A stretch of 64,000 bases of DNA from Sorghum bicolor (GCF_000003195.3 NC_012872.2:54355695-54419694); one strand, 5' to 3'; positions 46,440 through 56,643 are shown, counted from the first letter of the stretch. Numbers and translations: made by a program. The notes: generated from the sequence alone by a model not told the origin.

Positions 46440-46857
46440 GGCCCTGTTTGGTTCTAAGTGACTAAAGCTTAATTAGTCACCTAGTTTTGCCCCTTTTAGT
46501 CACTAAATTGCCAAACAAGGTAACTAAAAGGTGACTAAACTGGTCTAGTCCTTTACTCCCAAGGGTGACTAAAGAGCAAAAAAGATCCCACCCTACCGCT
46601 CATTAATGCACGAGTTTTATGGCGAGGAGCGGGAACGAGCTCGAGACGCTTGGCTGGCTTGGGCACCTCGGTGGTGGGTGTATCCGGTGGGGGCGAGAGT
46701 TGAGAAGGGGCTCGGTGGTGGGTGGATCTGTTACGGGGAAGAGAGTTGAGTAGGAGCGTTTTGGTTTTTGTTTATCACTTTCAATGAGCGTTTTGGATCC
46801 TTAGGAGATCCAAACAGCTAGTGCAATCCAAGGACTAAATGGAAACCAAACATACCC
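46440..46857. mobile_element. Tourist-like MITE, 418 bp, GGCCCTGTTTGGTT type
   Basis: Left end GGCCCTGTTTGGTTCTAAGT and right end (reverse complement GGGTATGTTTGGTTTCCATT) are inverted repeats with ATA on each side (46437-46439, 46858-46860). The left arm holds several GTGACTAAA/TTTAGTCAC repeats. Confidence 0.75.
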
Positions 46858-46860
46858 ATA

Positions 46861-47460
46861 GTAGTTTGATCTCTCATATTTTTTTTCACTCAAGAAAATT
46901 ATAATAAAGCCATTGGAGTATAGAGAACGCAACACATGAGAGAGATATAAAGAGAATCTTAATGGAATTACTCTCTAAAAAGAGATGAGACTAAAGACAT
47001 GCTTTTGGAGCTAGGATATCCGTTTAATTAAAATTTGCATCAGCTTCGATTTAATTATCCATTCTATGATGCCCGTTTATTTTTTTGATGATTAATTAAC
47101 CAATCAAGTTACCACTAAAGTCCAAGCTACACGATCTAGAAGTAGACAGCAAGTAATATCACTTTTTGTGTGGTTTGCTAACCAATAGCATGTCCACATC
47201 CACAGCCAAGCATCTATCGCACAGAGAAGCATATTTATAGTGGGCTCTCCGTAAGTTTCTTTGCCTGCCCTGAGGCCTTGAGCTGGGGTAGCTACGACAC
47301 ATACCTATCCCTCCCAGTCCGCAGCACCACCACACCCACTGGTGCGCCGCGGTTTGTGGTCTTGTGGACACACTGGCCTCCACCCATCTCTCTCACCACG
47401 TCTCGCCATCGGCAGCAAAGGCCACAGTACAGATTCGGCCCATCGATTTATAGCCACACC
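46861..47460 (+). promoter_or_regulatory. MYB gene upstream region and leader
   Basis: A TATA-like TATTTATA sits at 47232-47239, about 220 bp before the start ATG. A CT/CACC-rich leader follows from about 47300. An open frame runs in phase upstream of the ATG from a TTG at 47278 without an ATG, so I treat it as untranslated. Confidence 0.4.
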
Positions 47461-48916
47461 ATGGCCAGGAAGTGCTCCCACTGTGGCAACTACGGCCACA
47501 ACTCCAGGACCTGCGGCTTAGGACACAGCAGAGAAGTCATGCTCTGCGAAGCCGGCGACAATGGCGGCGGCCACGGCGGCAGCGGCCTAAGGCTCTTCGG
47601 AGTGCAGGTCCGTATAGGTGGCGGTGGTGCAGGCTCGTCGGCGTCCATGAAGAAGAGCTACAGCATGGACTGCCTGCAGCTCGCGGCGGCTCAAGCTGGC
47701 TGCTCCCTCGTCTCGCCGTCGTCGTCGTCCTCGTCGTCGCTGCTGCTGTCGATTGAAGAGGGCCTGGAGAGGGGGGCGGCCGCCAATGGGTACCTGTCTG
47801 ATGGACCTCATGGCAGAGTTGTGCAGGAGAGGAAGAAAGGTACGTCGTCAAGAACCGAGCAATTTATTTATTGTTTGCTTGCTCTTTTTTTTTGTGGACT
47901 GAATGAACATATTCATAGTTTAGGTACTACTACCTGTTTTTCTGACTGCTGATGAATGAAAAGACAAAAGAGAAAGATTTGTTTCTTTGGAAATTCAGAA
48001 ACTTTTCTTTACCCGAATTCCTTTTCTTATTGGTAGTGTTGTCCATCAGTCTGACCTAACAAAAGTTACATTATGCTTTACTTTTTTGGTAAGAAAAAAA
48101 AGTCGCTTTATATATAATAATATAATCAAGCAGGCGGCTGAGAGATACTACTTCCCTTTCTCTGACTAAATCGATGCACAAGCTGTCATCCTAAAATCAT
48201 TGAATAATTGTTCGATACAGAACAGCTGATGTTTCTACATGAATACTGACGCCAGGAGTTCCATGGAGCGAGGAGGAGCACAGGCAGTTCCTTGCCGGCC
48301 TGGAGCAGCTGGGCAAGGGCGACTGGCGAGGCATCTCGAGGAACTACGTGACGACGAGGACGCCCACGCAGGTCGCCAGCCATGCGCAGAAATTCTTCCT
48401 CAGGCAGAGCAGCATGGGGAAGAAGAAGCGCCGCTCCAGCCTCTTTGACATGGTAGTATAAGCTAGCAGTTCCTGCATCAACAACTATATTTCTTTCTTC
48501 TGTATATATGTAATTGCTTGAATTCTGCGTGTTCTTGACCACCAATCAACAATAATCTGGTGCAACAGGTGCCGATTTGCGAGAACAGCGCGAGCATTTC
48601 CGATCCGGTGAGCAGCGAAGAAGGGGCAGGCTCGACCTCTCTGTCGCTGAACGTGGCATGCCATTGCCATGGCGCCGCCTCCGACTCCGAGAGGGCAGCC
48701 TTGGACCTGAATTCGACGGAGGAAGGCGGCGACAGCAGGGCGGCACCAGGTGCAGGGACGACCAGGCCGTTCCCGGCACCGGTGGCGGTAGCTCAGACGG
48801 AGCTGCTGCTGCATCAGCCTTCGTCGTCGTCGCATGGCCAAGGGCGCGGCCACCACTGCTCTCCGTTGGACCTGGAGCTGGGCATGTCCCTGCCTGCCCC
48901 ATCCATCGGAACATGA
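47461..48916 (+). CDS. R-R-type (SHAQKYF-class) MYB transcription factor, MYBS3/KUA1-like, 307 aa
   Basis: Three exons: 47461-47839, 48256-48452, 48569-48916, all GT-AG and in phase (308 codons with stop). The N-terminus [18 protein letters not shown] carries a CX2CX4HX4C knuckle (C5, C8, H13, C18), diagnostic of this subgroup. The single MYB repeat opens [20 protein letters not shown] at residue 127, with Trp130 and Trp150, and ends in SHAQKFF (168-174; the usual Tyr is Phe). A basic GKKKRR follows. The tail holds LDLNS (~237) and a terminal LDLELGMSL (~292), LxLxL text like an EAR repression motif. Such proteins bind TATCCA/I-box-type DNA in the nucleus and act largely as repressors in sugar, cold, ageing or cell-expansion responses. 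The gene lies between two MITEs. Start chosen as first ATG and conserved N-terminus. Confidence 0.93.
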
Positions 48917-49154
48917 CGCGTCGTCGTCCTAGTCATCGCCATGGAGTGACTCCCACGCAGGTCGCGCCAAAATTCGTCAGCTCAAGTTGCCAAGGTCGAG
49001 GCCGGCCGCCGGCCGCGCGTGCCTGCTGTCTCGCTCAGCTGTGTCTGCCAGATGGAGGGGCAATACAGTATTGTTGGTGAAAACGTTGTGCAAATAGCAC
49101 TGAACTAACTGTGGATATCGTACCACGTGTACTATGCTGCTATATATATATATG
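48917..49154 (+). other. MYB 3' UTR and spacer
   Basis: Follows the TGA at 48914-48916. It includes a (TA)n run at about 49141-49152 next to the MITE insertion. No firm poly(A) signal. Confidence 0.35.
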
Positions 49155-49394
49155 GGCCTTGTTTAGTTCCCAAAAAATTTTACAAAATTTTTCAGCTCCG
49201 TCACACCGAATCTTTAGACGTATGCATAGAGTATTAAATATAGACGAAAATAAAAACTAATCGCACAGTTTGGTCGAAATTGACGAGACAAATCTTTTGA
49301 CTCTAGTTAGTCCATAATTGGACAATATTTATCAAATACAAACGAAAGTGTCACTATTTATATTTTGCAAAAAATTTTGGAAGTAAACAAGGCC
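49155..49394 (+). mobile_element. Tourist-like MITE (GGCCTTGTTTAGTT family), copy 4
   Basis: GGCCTTGTTTAGTTCCC and GGAAGTAAACAAGGCC ends, ATG on both sides (49152-49154, 49395-49397). The body matches copies at 3871, 4339, 5111 and 59244. It sits about 240 bp after the MYB stop codon. Confidence 0.88.
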
Positions 49395-49862
49395 ATGGAG
49401 TATCTCTTTAGCTCCATGTAATCAGAATCGGTTCTGCTCCTGTACGTACGCCCATGACAGGTTCCTCGCTCATCATTCAATTCCCCTGCGCCCAAGGCTT
49501 TGAAACTGTAAAGGCTACGCTTGCTGCTGATTTTTCTTTTTTTTTAATTTTAAACCCTTTTAAATGATAGTATTATGAAAATAACTCCTACCAGTTTTTT
49601 AACTAACCCTTTTAGCACTCCTAAGAGCAGTCCCAATTCTAAAAATTACATATAGTTTCTATAGCTATTAATTTTCATAGACACTACTCCCTCCATACCT
49701 AGAAAACCTGACGTTCTGGACTCCTATGCCGTTTTTATAAAACTTGACGTTCTACCTCTGCAAGGGTGGTCTTGGACTCCTTTACCCCTCCCTTCTGTTC
49801 TCGCGAGTCGCGTCCGTCCAACTCCATCCGTCCATCGCATGCTCCTGGCCGCACTTAATGCC

Positions 49863-50248
49863 TCGATCCTCGCATGGGGCCGCACTCGCCGATGCAAAAT
49901 CCGCGACCGTCCAACTCCATCTCATGCTCCTGGCCCGCCCTGGACTGGCCACATCACGCCCATGCACAATCCTGGCCGCACCACACCGAAGCAAAATCCT
50001 GGCTGCACCATGCCCCGCACTCGATCCAAGCAAGCAAAATAAAAAACTGAGGCTATCGATCCTCGCATGGGGCCGCACTCGCCGATGCAAAATCCGCGAC
50101 CGTCCAACTCCATCTCATGCTCCTGGCCCGCCCTGGACTGGCCACATCACGCCCATGCACAATCCTGGCCGCACCACACCGAAGCAAAATCCTGGCTGCA
50201 CCATGCCCCGCACTCGATCCAAACAAGCAAAATAAAAAACTGAGGCTA
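49863..50248. repeat. 193 bp tandem duplication, nearly identical
   Basis: The unit starting TCGATCCTCGCATGGGG occurs at 49863-50055 and 50056-50248. I find only one base difference (AAGCAAGC versus AAACAAGC), so the duplication is very young relative to the surrounding repeats. Confidence 0.92.
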
Positions 50249-50305
50249 CCAGGGTTCGAACCTGGGACACGTCGCGGAAGCTACCACGCACTAGCCACTT
50301 GAGAT
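50240..50305 (-). repeat. tRNA-derived, SINE-like promoter segment
   Basis: On the minus strand TGGCTAGTGCGTGG fits a polymerase III A box, and GGTTCGAACCC about 30 bp on fits a B box within a T-arm-like CAGGTTCGAACCCTG. It does not fold as a full tRNA, so it looks like a SINE head or tRNA-derived relic. The 3' end (TAGCCTCA) is also present at the first tandem unit's end, so the duplication took in its edge. Confidence 0.45.
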
Positions 50306-50389
50306 GATTAACTTCCTTATATAGAAAGCAACCGCAACCCTATTTATTAGGGGCAAAGAAGGAAAACTAACCCCTAATTAATCACTCCT

Positions 50390-50487
50390 TGGTTACCATA
50401 ATCATGTCCTAAACGTCAGGTTTTATGGGTATGGAGCTTGGTTACCACAATCATGTCCTAAACGTCAGGTTTTATGGGTATGGAGGG
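50390..50487. repeat. ~49 bp tandem duplication at the element's right end
   Basis: CTTGGTTACCATAATCATGT... through GGGTATGGAG is repeated head to tail, differing at one base (CCATAA/CCACAA). The outer copy supplies the actual terminus. Confidence 0.85.
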
Positions 50488-50614
50488 AGTACATATAGAA
50501 ACCATAATCCAATGGATAGTTTTTATAGAATATTTTTTTATCCAATCACATTTATTCTCTCTTCATTCTCAACCAATCACATCACTTCATGTCTTGGTTC
50601 TCGTGTAGACATGG

Positions 50615-52058
50615 TGATAGGCTACCGATATGAATCGGTACGAGGGTGACCCGATCTTCACGATAGTAGATCAAAAGAACAAGGATAACTTGCTGCAAAC
50701 AGCGGATAACTAGCTTTATACCTGACAAAGGTTGGATACGACCAAGCGATGGGGAGAGAGGCACCGAAACCATGAACACTTCGACTCGATCTCCGAACGA
50801 CCATAAAACCACAATCCGAAACTAATCCACACAATACGGCGCAGCCAAACAGAAGTTGTAGAGCACGAAGTAGGGGAACCCAGATGATTCACTTCACAAG
50901 TCCAAGAAGAACAAGGAAGAACAAAGGTTGAGTAAGGCACTCACCAGCGCGGCTACAATATCATGTAGTTTATCAAAATGATCAAAGGTTCCCAATAGCT
51001 TAGAGGTAGGGGATATTTATACTAGGAACAACCCTCCTAGATAGGTATGAAAATGAAATAGAGTTTCTGAGGGAAGACAATGTGAAAGGTGAAGGTCCCC
51101 TCGGAATGGATTCCCGAACTAGCTTCGCGTGACTGTTGACCTCCATAGCAGTTTCCAATAAACTGACCATAACTTCTTATTGGAAAGTCCAAATGACGAA
51201 CCGTTTCTTGGGTGTGAAACTAGACTCCAAGAGCTTTCCAGCAATGTATGCCATGCACCACGAAACGTTGTAGATTGGTATTGCACGGCAAATTGTACCA
51301 ACATTCTGTCACGATAGACTGTTGACCTTTTGAGCAGTCTTGACTAATCTAAGCATAACTATTGATTGCGACGTCCAAATGAGATGAGACTCTCACATTG
51401 GGAAGCAGACTTGAAGAGATTTCAAACAAGTCCTCATGGGCCTTCATAGCTTTTGTGAGTAAAAAGTTATGAAGATTTGTTTGCACTGGTCCGTTCTTGA
51501 CTTCTACTGGTCCGTTTTTGACTCTTCTGGTCCGTTTTGTAGTGTCTTCTCGGACTTGCACAGGTCCGTTCTTCAGGGTCCGATTCATCCTTCTCTTCTT
51601 CGATATACCTAAGTACAATCAAGGTACAACACTTAGGTAGTATAACATCCTTAAATATTTCAATCTCAAGTTTAGTTTGGAACAAATTCACGTGCTCTTG
51701 TTTCCTTTTGGTAGGATATCGTGTAGGTGTATAATGTTTATGTTCACTTGTTTTGCATGGTGAATGCTCATCATTCTCCATCATATGATGAGTTGACACG
51801 TCCTCATCATCCTCCCCCTCTTGAAAAGGAGTCGTCCTCGACTCTGACTCTTCTGATGCAAAGAGTTGTGCTAGGCCATCGGTTTGTAATGTTGTGATAA
51901 CATCGCAATCTTCGTGTTCCATGATAGTAAGGTGTTTGAATCTATAATCATATAAACCAAGTAGTAGCCTTGTATGTGGAACCCTAAATGATTTGGAATT
52001 AAGTTTAGCTTTCACCTTGAGTGGATGCTTGAATGTTGATTGCCTTGGTATGGTCTCA
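50615..52058 (-). repeat. 3' LTR of the non-autonomous element
   Basis: 1444 bp, paired with 55056-56498. A minus-strand TATA-like TATAAATA lies at about 51013-51020 and is conserved in the partner. The last ~590 bases on the internal side continue an open frame from inside the element. Confidence 0.85.
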
Positions 52059-52123
52059 TAATCCTCTCTCCCTTCAAGAAAAGTCGTCCACGACTTTTGT
52101 TTATGTGAAAACAGCTTAGACAA
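51467..52123 (-). pseudogene. Gypsy pol C-terminal tail-like frame crossing the LTR boundary
   Basis: A 218-codon minus frame starts 65 bases inside the internal region, crosses the polypurine tract and continues deep into the 3' LTR. It contains SFRVPHTRLLLGLYDYRFKH and TTPFQEGEDDEDV, text I associate with the tail after integrase in grass Ty3/gypsy elements. The same text is open in the other LTR (55907-56473). It has no catalytic domain and is best seen as leftover pol sequence absorbed into the LTR. Confidence 0.45.
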
Positions 52124-52515
52124 AATAGATGGATGTTGAGAACTAATCCAATCATTTGATTCATGTTATCATGTTTTATCTTTAGAAGATTAAACTTTTC
52201 ATCAAATGGATGTTGAGAACTACTGTTATTCCAAAAATTATTGTGGCAGCAAAATTTATTCAAGGGTTTAGAAGTATAATTTTTAAACTCAATGCTCTAA
52301 GGTGTGGATGAACAACTTTTCGGTGTATAGGCTTTGCTTTGCATAATATTTCTAACTTTAAGTGGATGGTACGAATATGCTGACAACATGAATTGATCGA
52401 AACCACAAGCACCAAGCATTTGTTGCATCTTAAAAGATTTCTCAGTTTGTTTATCTCTCAACATTTTTGAGTCTAAATCAGCAAGCTTGTTATATGTTAC
52501 ACAAATTGCATGAAC

Positions 52516-53493
52516 CTAGAAGGTATCTACAACATGTTCTCCAATCAAGACAAATGTAAACTGGAAGCTATGAGTAGTATTCAATGAACTCAAAGATGTT
52601 ATGTTAGAAATTTTCTCAAGTATTTGTTCAATATTGATAGGCATGTTAAGCATAGTATAACACAAACATTCAAGAGGAGATATCCTTGTAAACAAATCAG
52701 CACAAGTAACCGACTGGATGAGGTGTTGTTTGTTGTTATATGAAGTGTTGCAAGGATCATTCAAAGCACAAAGACTCTCATCAAAAAGAAATTTAGCACT
52801 TGTATCAACATGAGTTCCAGTCAAATCAGCACAAATGTTTTGGTTATGTTTTATTGCTGAAACAGTGATATCACAAGTACTCAGTATGCGTTGAACATTC
52901 AGATTTGATTTATTTTTCATGTATTTTAAGTCCAATGATTCTACATGTACCAAGGTTTGAATCTCTGAATTTTTACCTTCATTGTTGATCTTAGATGGTT
53001 TTGATGAATTAACTAAAGGGTTGAGAAATGTGCAGCCATTTCTAAGATGTATGAACATTGAAACATAATGCATCGTATCACACATAATCATCATGTATAT
53101 GAACCATATCAAACCATAGAAAAGATCATGTATGATTGAACTTTGGTTATCAACTTGCAAAATTTCAGCACACGGGTGAACATGTGAAATAATCAAATCA
53201 GTGCAAATATTTCGTGTATGGTTAATCCCATTTGAACCATATGTATTATCATAATTACTTGCCATTTTATTTTGCAAACTCAAATCTGATTTATTTTCAA
53301 TAACTTTTAGACTTTTTGGTGGCGCAAGTACCAAGGATTGCACCTCTGAAATCTTACCGTTATCCATGTCATGGTTCAGGTTTTGGACAACACACAATGG
53401 GTTTAGTTGAATGGCTACCTTCTCATTTCTCTCAACAAGTATGGTGTTGTCTTGAGCATCCATCTCTTCCCTATTCTCATCACCAACCTGCAC
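52516..53493 (-). CDS. Unrecognised 325-codon frame inside the LARD-like element
   Basis: The longest internal frame on the element's transcribed strand. It is Asn/Ser/Ile-rich with repeats of an S(L/V)DLK-type and NKSNL/NKSDL pattern (about residues 65 and 190), suggesting an internal duplication. No zinc knuckle, protease or other retroviral motif is visible, and I do not recognise the family. It may be a degenerate coding spacer kept open by chance or a lineage-specific protein. Confidence 0.35.
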   Translation of the reverse strand: MQVGDENREEMDAQDNTILVERNEKVAIQLNPLCVVQNLNHDMDNGKISEVQSLVLAPPKSLKVIENKSDLSLQNKMASNYDNTYGSNGINHTRNICTDLIISHVHPCAEILQVDNQSSIIHDLFYGLIWFIYMMIMCDTMHYVSMFIHLRNGCTFLNPLVNSSKPSKINNEGKNSEIQTLVHVESLDLKYMKNKSNLNVQRILSTCDITVSAIKHNQNICADLTGTHVDTSAKFLFDESLCALNDPCNTSYNNKQHLIQSVTCADLFTRISPLECLCYTMLNMPINIEQILEKISNITSLSSLNTTHSFQFTFVLIGEHVVDTF

Positions 53494-53580
53494 ATTTGGA
53501 AAGACAAAACTAGAAGTAGAAATGAGAGTGTTAGTTTCAAAGATATCCTCACTTGGCCTGCATTCTAAATATCTATTTTT

Positions 53581-53925
53581 CTATGGTGTAACCCTCACAC
53601 TCTCATTGTTGACACTCTCAACCTTATAGTGGGTGGAATCACTCAACTCACTTTTGTTTTCACTCTCTCTCATTTTGGCAATGTGGCTCTCATTCTCACA
53701 TAGATTTTGATGCACAATTACTTCAACGTCTTGTGAAGACACATATGCATGTGTATCGTTGTCATTGACAATCACTTGTTCTTCCTCATCGAAGATTGGG
53801 GGCTGATCATAATTCACAACATCATTTTCTTCATGAACCTGCATCACAAAAGGAACAAGAATAGAAGGTATTATGATGTTAGAAGTAAATAATTTCTTAC
53901 ATGATTCATCTCTTTTTTCTCTCAA
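53581..53925 (-). pseudogene. Gypsy gag-pol linker-like remnant
   Basis: 114 codons with YDQPPIFDEEEQVIV, an acidic stretch of the kind (YDxPxFDEE) found between gag and reverse transcriptase in grass gypsy elements. The catalytic regions that should follow are absent, matching the element's non-autonomous status. Confidence 0.4.
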
Positions 53926-54134
53926 TTTTTATGGATCACTCTCATATAGAATTTTGTGGCTCTCCTTAAATATTATGGAATCTCTCATCTTCTTATTTTG
54001 AACTCTCTCACTGAATTTTGGTTGGTGCCACTCTTTCTCACGTATGGTGGAATGTTTCTCTTTTCCTTTTAATTTTTCTCACTCAATTTTGGTTGGTGGC
54101 ACTCTTGCTGAATTTTTCTTTTGGGGGACACACT

Positions 54135-54452
54135 TTAATCTTCATCATCAATGAGCACACGGGAGCGAATGCTATGCCCATGAGCACCTCCTCCATGTTG
54201 TCCACTATAGCCAAAGAGACCACAACGAGAGTTGGCTGAGCTATGTTGTTTAGCCCGACCGTGCATCACAGGAAGACGTTCATCAAACATCTTCTCCATG
54301 GCCTCCACTAGTGAGTTTTGTAGTTGGCGTAACTCAGCCCACGAAACTGATGTTTCTTTTTCTCTATATCGACCACCACGAACGCTCAAATTGGATCCTG
54401 GCATGTTAGCACTTATGCAAGATATAGTGGAAGGGTAAATTTGTGGAATCAC
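54135..54452 (-). pseudogene. Possible gag N-terminal remnant
   Basis: 105 codons nearest the primer-binding side, with a helix-like SWAELRQLQNSLVEAMEKMF and a Gly/His-rich region ending HGHSIRSRVLIDDED. Its place, first in the transcribed interior, fits gag. No CCHC knuckle is seen. Confidence 0.35.
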
Positions 54453-55041
54453 ACAATCTCACCTCTTACTTACCAATGCTCTTTCCTGTTCTCAAGGACA
54501 GTGAATTGTGCTAGTGTAGCAGCTCAAAAGAAGTGATTCCGAGGTCGCAAGGATTATGAGTCAAATGTCCTTGTTTCAATTTTTGGTGGAGCTATAGGTG
54601 GCTAAACAAGAGAGGCTACGGTACTAAAAATCAAGTGATTTGATGTGCTCAAAAGGTATAATGTTGCTGGTATATAAATCCCCAAGAATCCGAATATGTA
54701 AACTGAATTTTCAGTAAGTAAACCGCAATACAACCCCCTTTCCTCTTCTTCTATTTTTCTGTTCTTTATCTTTTCTTTTCTCTTAATTTTTTTGTTTCTG
54801 ATTTTTTGAACTCTTTTTTATACTAACAGGGGTGCAGATAACAAATGAAACATGTATATGTAAAGAGGGTGACTAGCAACTTGATGAACACAAAAACACA
54901 AGATAACAGTACCGCCAAAGGGCTTTAGGTTTTTTTGTGGCTTTTTCAGTGGACTATAGGTGATGAACAAAACAGTAACAAACGATAGATAAACTAAAAG
55001 TAGATATATGGATGATTGTGAGACCTACCGTCACAACTAAA

Positions 55042-55053
55042 GCTGTGATACCA
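55042..55053 (-). other. Primer-binding site of the LARD-like element
   Basis: The reverse complement is TGGTATCACAGC, close to the initiator Met-tRNA complement TGGTATCAGAGC with one mismatch, two bases from the LTR. Confidence 0.8.
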
Positions 55054-55055
55054 GT

Positions 55056-56498
55056 TGATAGGCTACCGATATGAATCGGTACGAGGGTGGCTCGATCTTC
55101 ACGACATTAGGTCAAAAGAATAAGGATAACTTGCTGCGAACAGTGGATAACTAGCTTTATAGCTGACAAAGGTTGGATGCGACCAAGCGACGGGAAGAGA
55201 GGCACCGAAACTGTGAACACTTCGACTCGATCTCCGAACGACCGTAGAACCACAATTTGGAACTAATCCACACAATACGGTGCAGCTGAACGGAAGCCGT
55301 AGAGTACAAAGTAGGGGAACCCAAAGGATTCACTTCACAAGTCCAAGAAGAATGAGGATGAACAAAGGTTGAGTAAGGCACTCAGCAGCGCGGCTGCAAT
55401 ATCATGTAGTTTATCAAAATAATCAAAGGTTCCCAATAACTTAGAGGTAGAGGATATTTATACTAGGAACAACTCTCCTAGACAGGTATGAAAACGAAAT
55501 AGAGTTTTCGAGGGAAGGCAATGTGAAAGGTCCCCTCGGAATGGATTCCCGAACTGGCTTCGCGTGACTGTTGGCCTCCAGAGCAGTTTCCAATAAACTG
55601 ACCATAACTTCTTATTGGAAAGTCCAAATGACGAACCGTTTTTTGGGTGTGAAACTAGACTCCAAGTGCTTTCTAGCAATGTATTCCATGCACCATGAAA
55701 CGTTGTAGTTTGTACAGTTTTGCACGGCAAGTTGTACCAATATTCTGTCACGACAGACTATTGACCTTTTGAGCAGTCTTGACTAATCCAAGCATAACTC
55801 TTCATTGCGACGTCCAAATGAGATGAGACTTGAGGCATTGAAAAGCAGACTTGAAGAGATTTCAAACAAGTCCTCATGGGACTTCATAGCTTTTGTGAGT
55901 GAAAAGTTATAAAGATTTGTTTGCACTGGTTTGTTCTTGACTTCCACTGGTCCATTTTTGACTCTTCAGGTCCGTTTTGTAGTGTCTTCTGGGACTTGCA
56001 CTGGTCCGTTCTTCAGGGTCTGATTCATCCTTCTCTTCTTCAATATACCTGAGTATAATCAAGGTACAACACTTAGGTAGTATAACATCCTTAAATATTT
56101 CAATCTCAAGTTTAGTTTGGAACAAATGCACCTGCTCTTGTTTCCTTTTGGCAGGACATCGTGTAGGTGTATAATGTTTATGTTCACTTATTTTGTATGG
56201 TGAATGCTCATCATTCTCCATCATATGATGAGTTGGCATGTCCTCATCATCCTCCCTCTCTTGAAAAGGAGTCGTCCTCGACTCTGACTCTTCTGATGCA
56301 AAGAGTTGTGCTAGGCCATCGGTTTGTAATGTTGTGATAACATCACAATCTTCTTGTTCCATGATAGCAAGGTGTTTGAATCTATAATCATATAAACCAA
56401 GTAGTAGACTTGTATGTGGAACCCTAAATGATTTGGAATTAAGTTTAGCTTTCACCTTGAGTGGATGCTTCAATGTTGATTGCCTTGGTATGGTCTCA
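55056..56498 (-). repeat. 5' LTR of the non-autonomous element
   Basis: 1443 bp partner of 50615-52058, next to the primer-binding site and so the 5' LTR in the minus orientation. It differs from the 3' LTR mainly by transitions. Confidence 0.85.
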
Positions 56499-56643
56499 TC
56501 ACATGATTACTTAGACCCGGTTTCTATGATTTTTGCTCTCTCTCTCTTCAATAATTACCTTACCACATTAGTAAAACACTTATGTGACAGTACAATTAAT
56601 GTCCATAGAAACTATAATAAATTCTGCATTGGGAATGTCCTAA

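Larger units (their letters stand above)
49687..50489. mobile_element. Stowaway/Mariner-like non-autonomous element, 803 bp
   Basis: Perfect-looking long ends CTCCCTCCATACCTAGAAAA...and the inverted TATGGGTATGGAGGGAG, with AACCTGACGTT/AACGTCAGGTT further in, and TA on both sides (49685-49686, 50490-50491). The interior is GC-rich and holds a 193 bp tandem duplication, a tRNA-like stretch and a ~49 bp duplication of its own right end. Frames of 163 codons inside reflect the tandem repeat, not a protein family. Confidence 0.75.
50614..56500 (-). mobile_element. Non-autonomous LTR retrotransposon, ~5.9 kb, minus strand (LARD-like)
   Basis: LTRs of ~1.44 kb lie at 50615-52058 and 55056-56498, TGATAGG...GTCTCA on the plus strand. 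A primer-binding site in reverse (GCTGTGATACCA, 55042-55053) lies two bases from the right LTR, and a polypyrimidine run after the left LTR (52059-52075) is the reversed polypurine tract. Both show minus-strand transcription, right LTR first. ACATG at 50609-50613 and 56501-56505 is the target duplication. The 3.0 kb interior lacks protease, reverse transcriptase, RNase H and integrase and keeps only gag-like and gypsy-tail-like remnants. The LTRs differ by roughly 9% over the first 400 bp (hand count), mostly transitions, so it is much older than the copia element. Confidence 0.82.
49625..56640. mobile_element. Tourist-like MITE (~320 bp net) split by two later insertions
   Basis: Left end GAGCAGTCCCAATTCTAAAA and far right end (reverse complement GGACATTCCCAATGCAGAAT) are imperfect inverted repeats; both arms continue to ATAGTTTCTAT. 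TAA flanks both sides (49622-49624, 56641-56643). Between them sit a Stowaway-like element at TA (49687-50489) and a 5.9 kb LTR element (50614-56500). Subtracting these and their duplications leaves about 320 bp of host MITE. Confidence 0.65.

Noticed and set aside
47278..47460. N-terminal extension of the MYB protein
   Set aside because: In phase but opens on TTG; the conserved family N-terminus MARKCSHC starts at the first ATG (47461).
49744..50302. 163- and 61-codon frames ending in an RLPGFEPGT-like string
   Set aside because: This peptide is the usual by-product of translating a tRNA-derived B box, and the rest is the 193 bp tandem repeat.
50240..50305. Functional tRNA gene on the minus strand
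   Set aside because: A and B boxes are present but no complete cloverleaf with acceptor stem or anticodon arm could be drawn.
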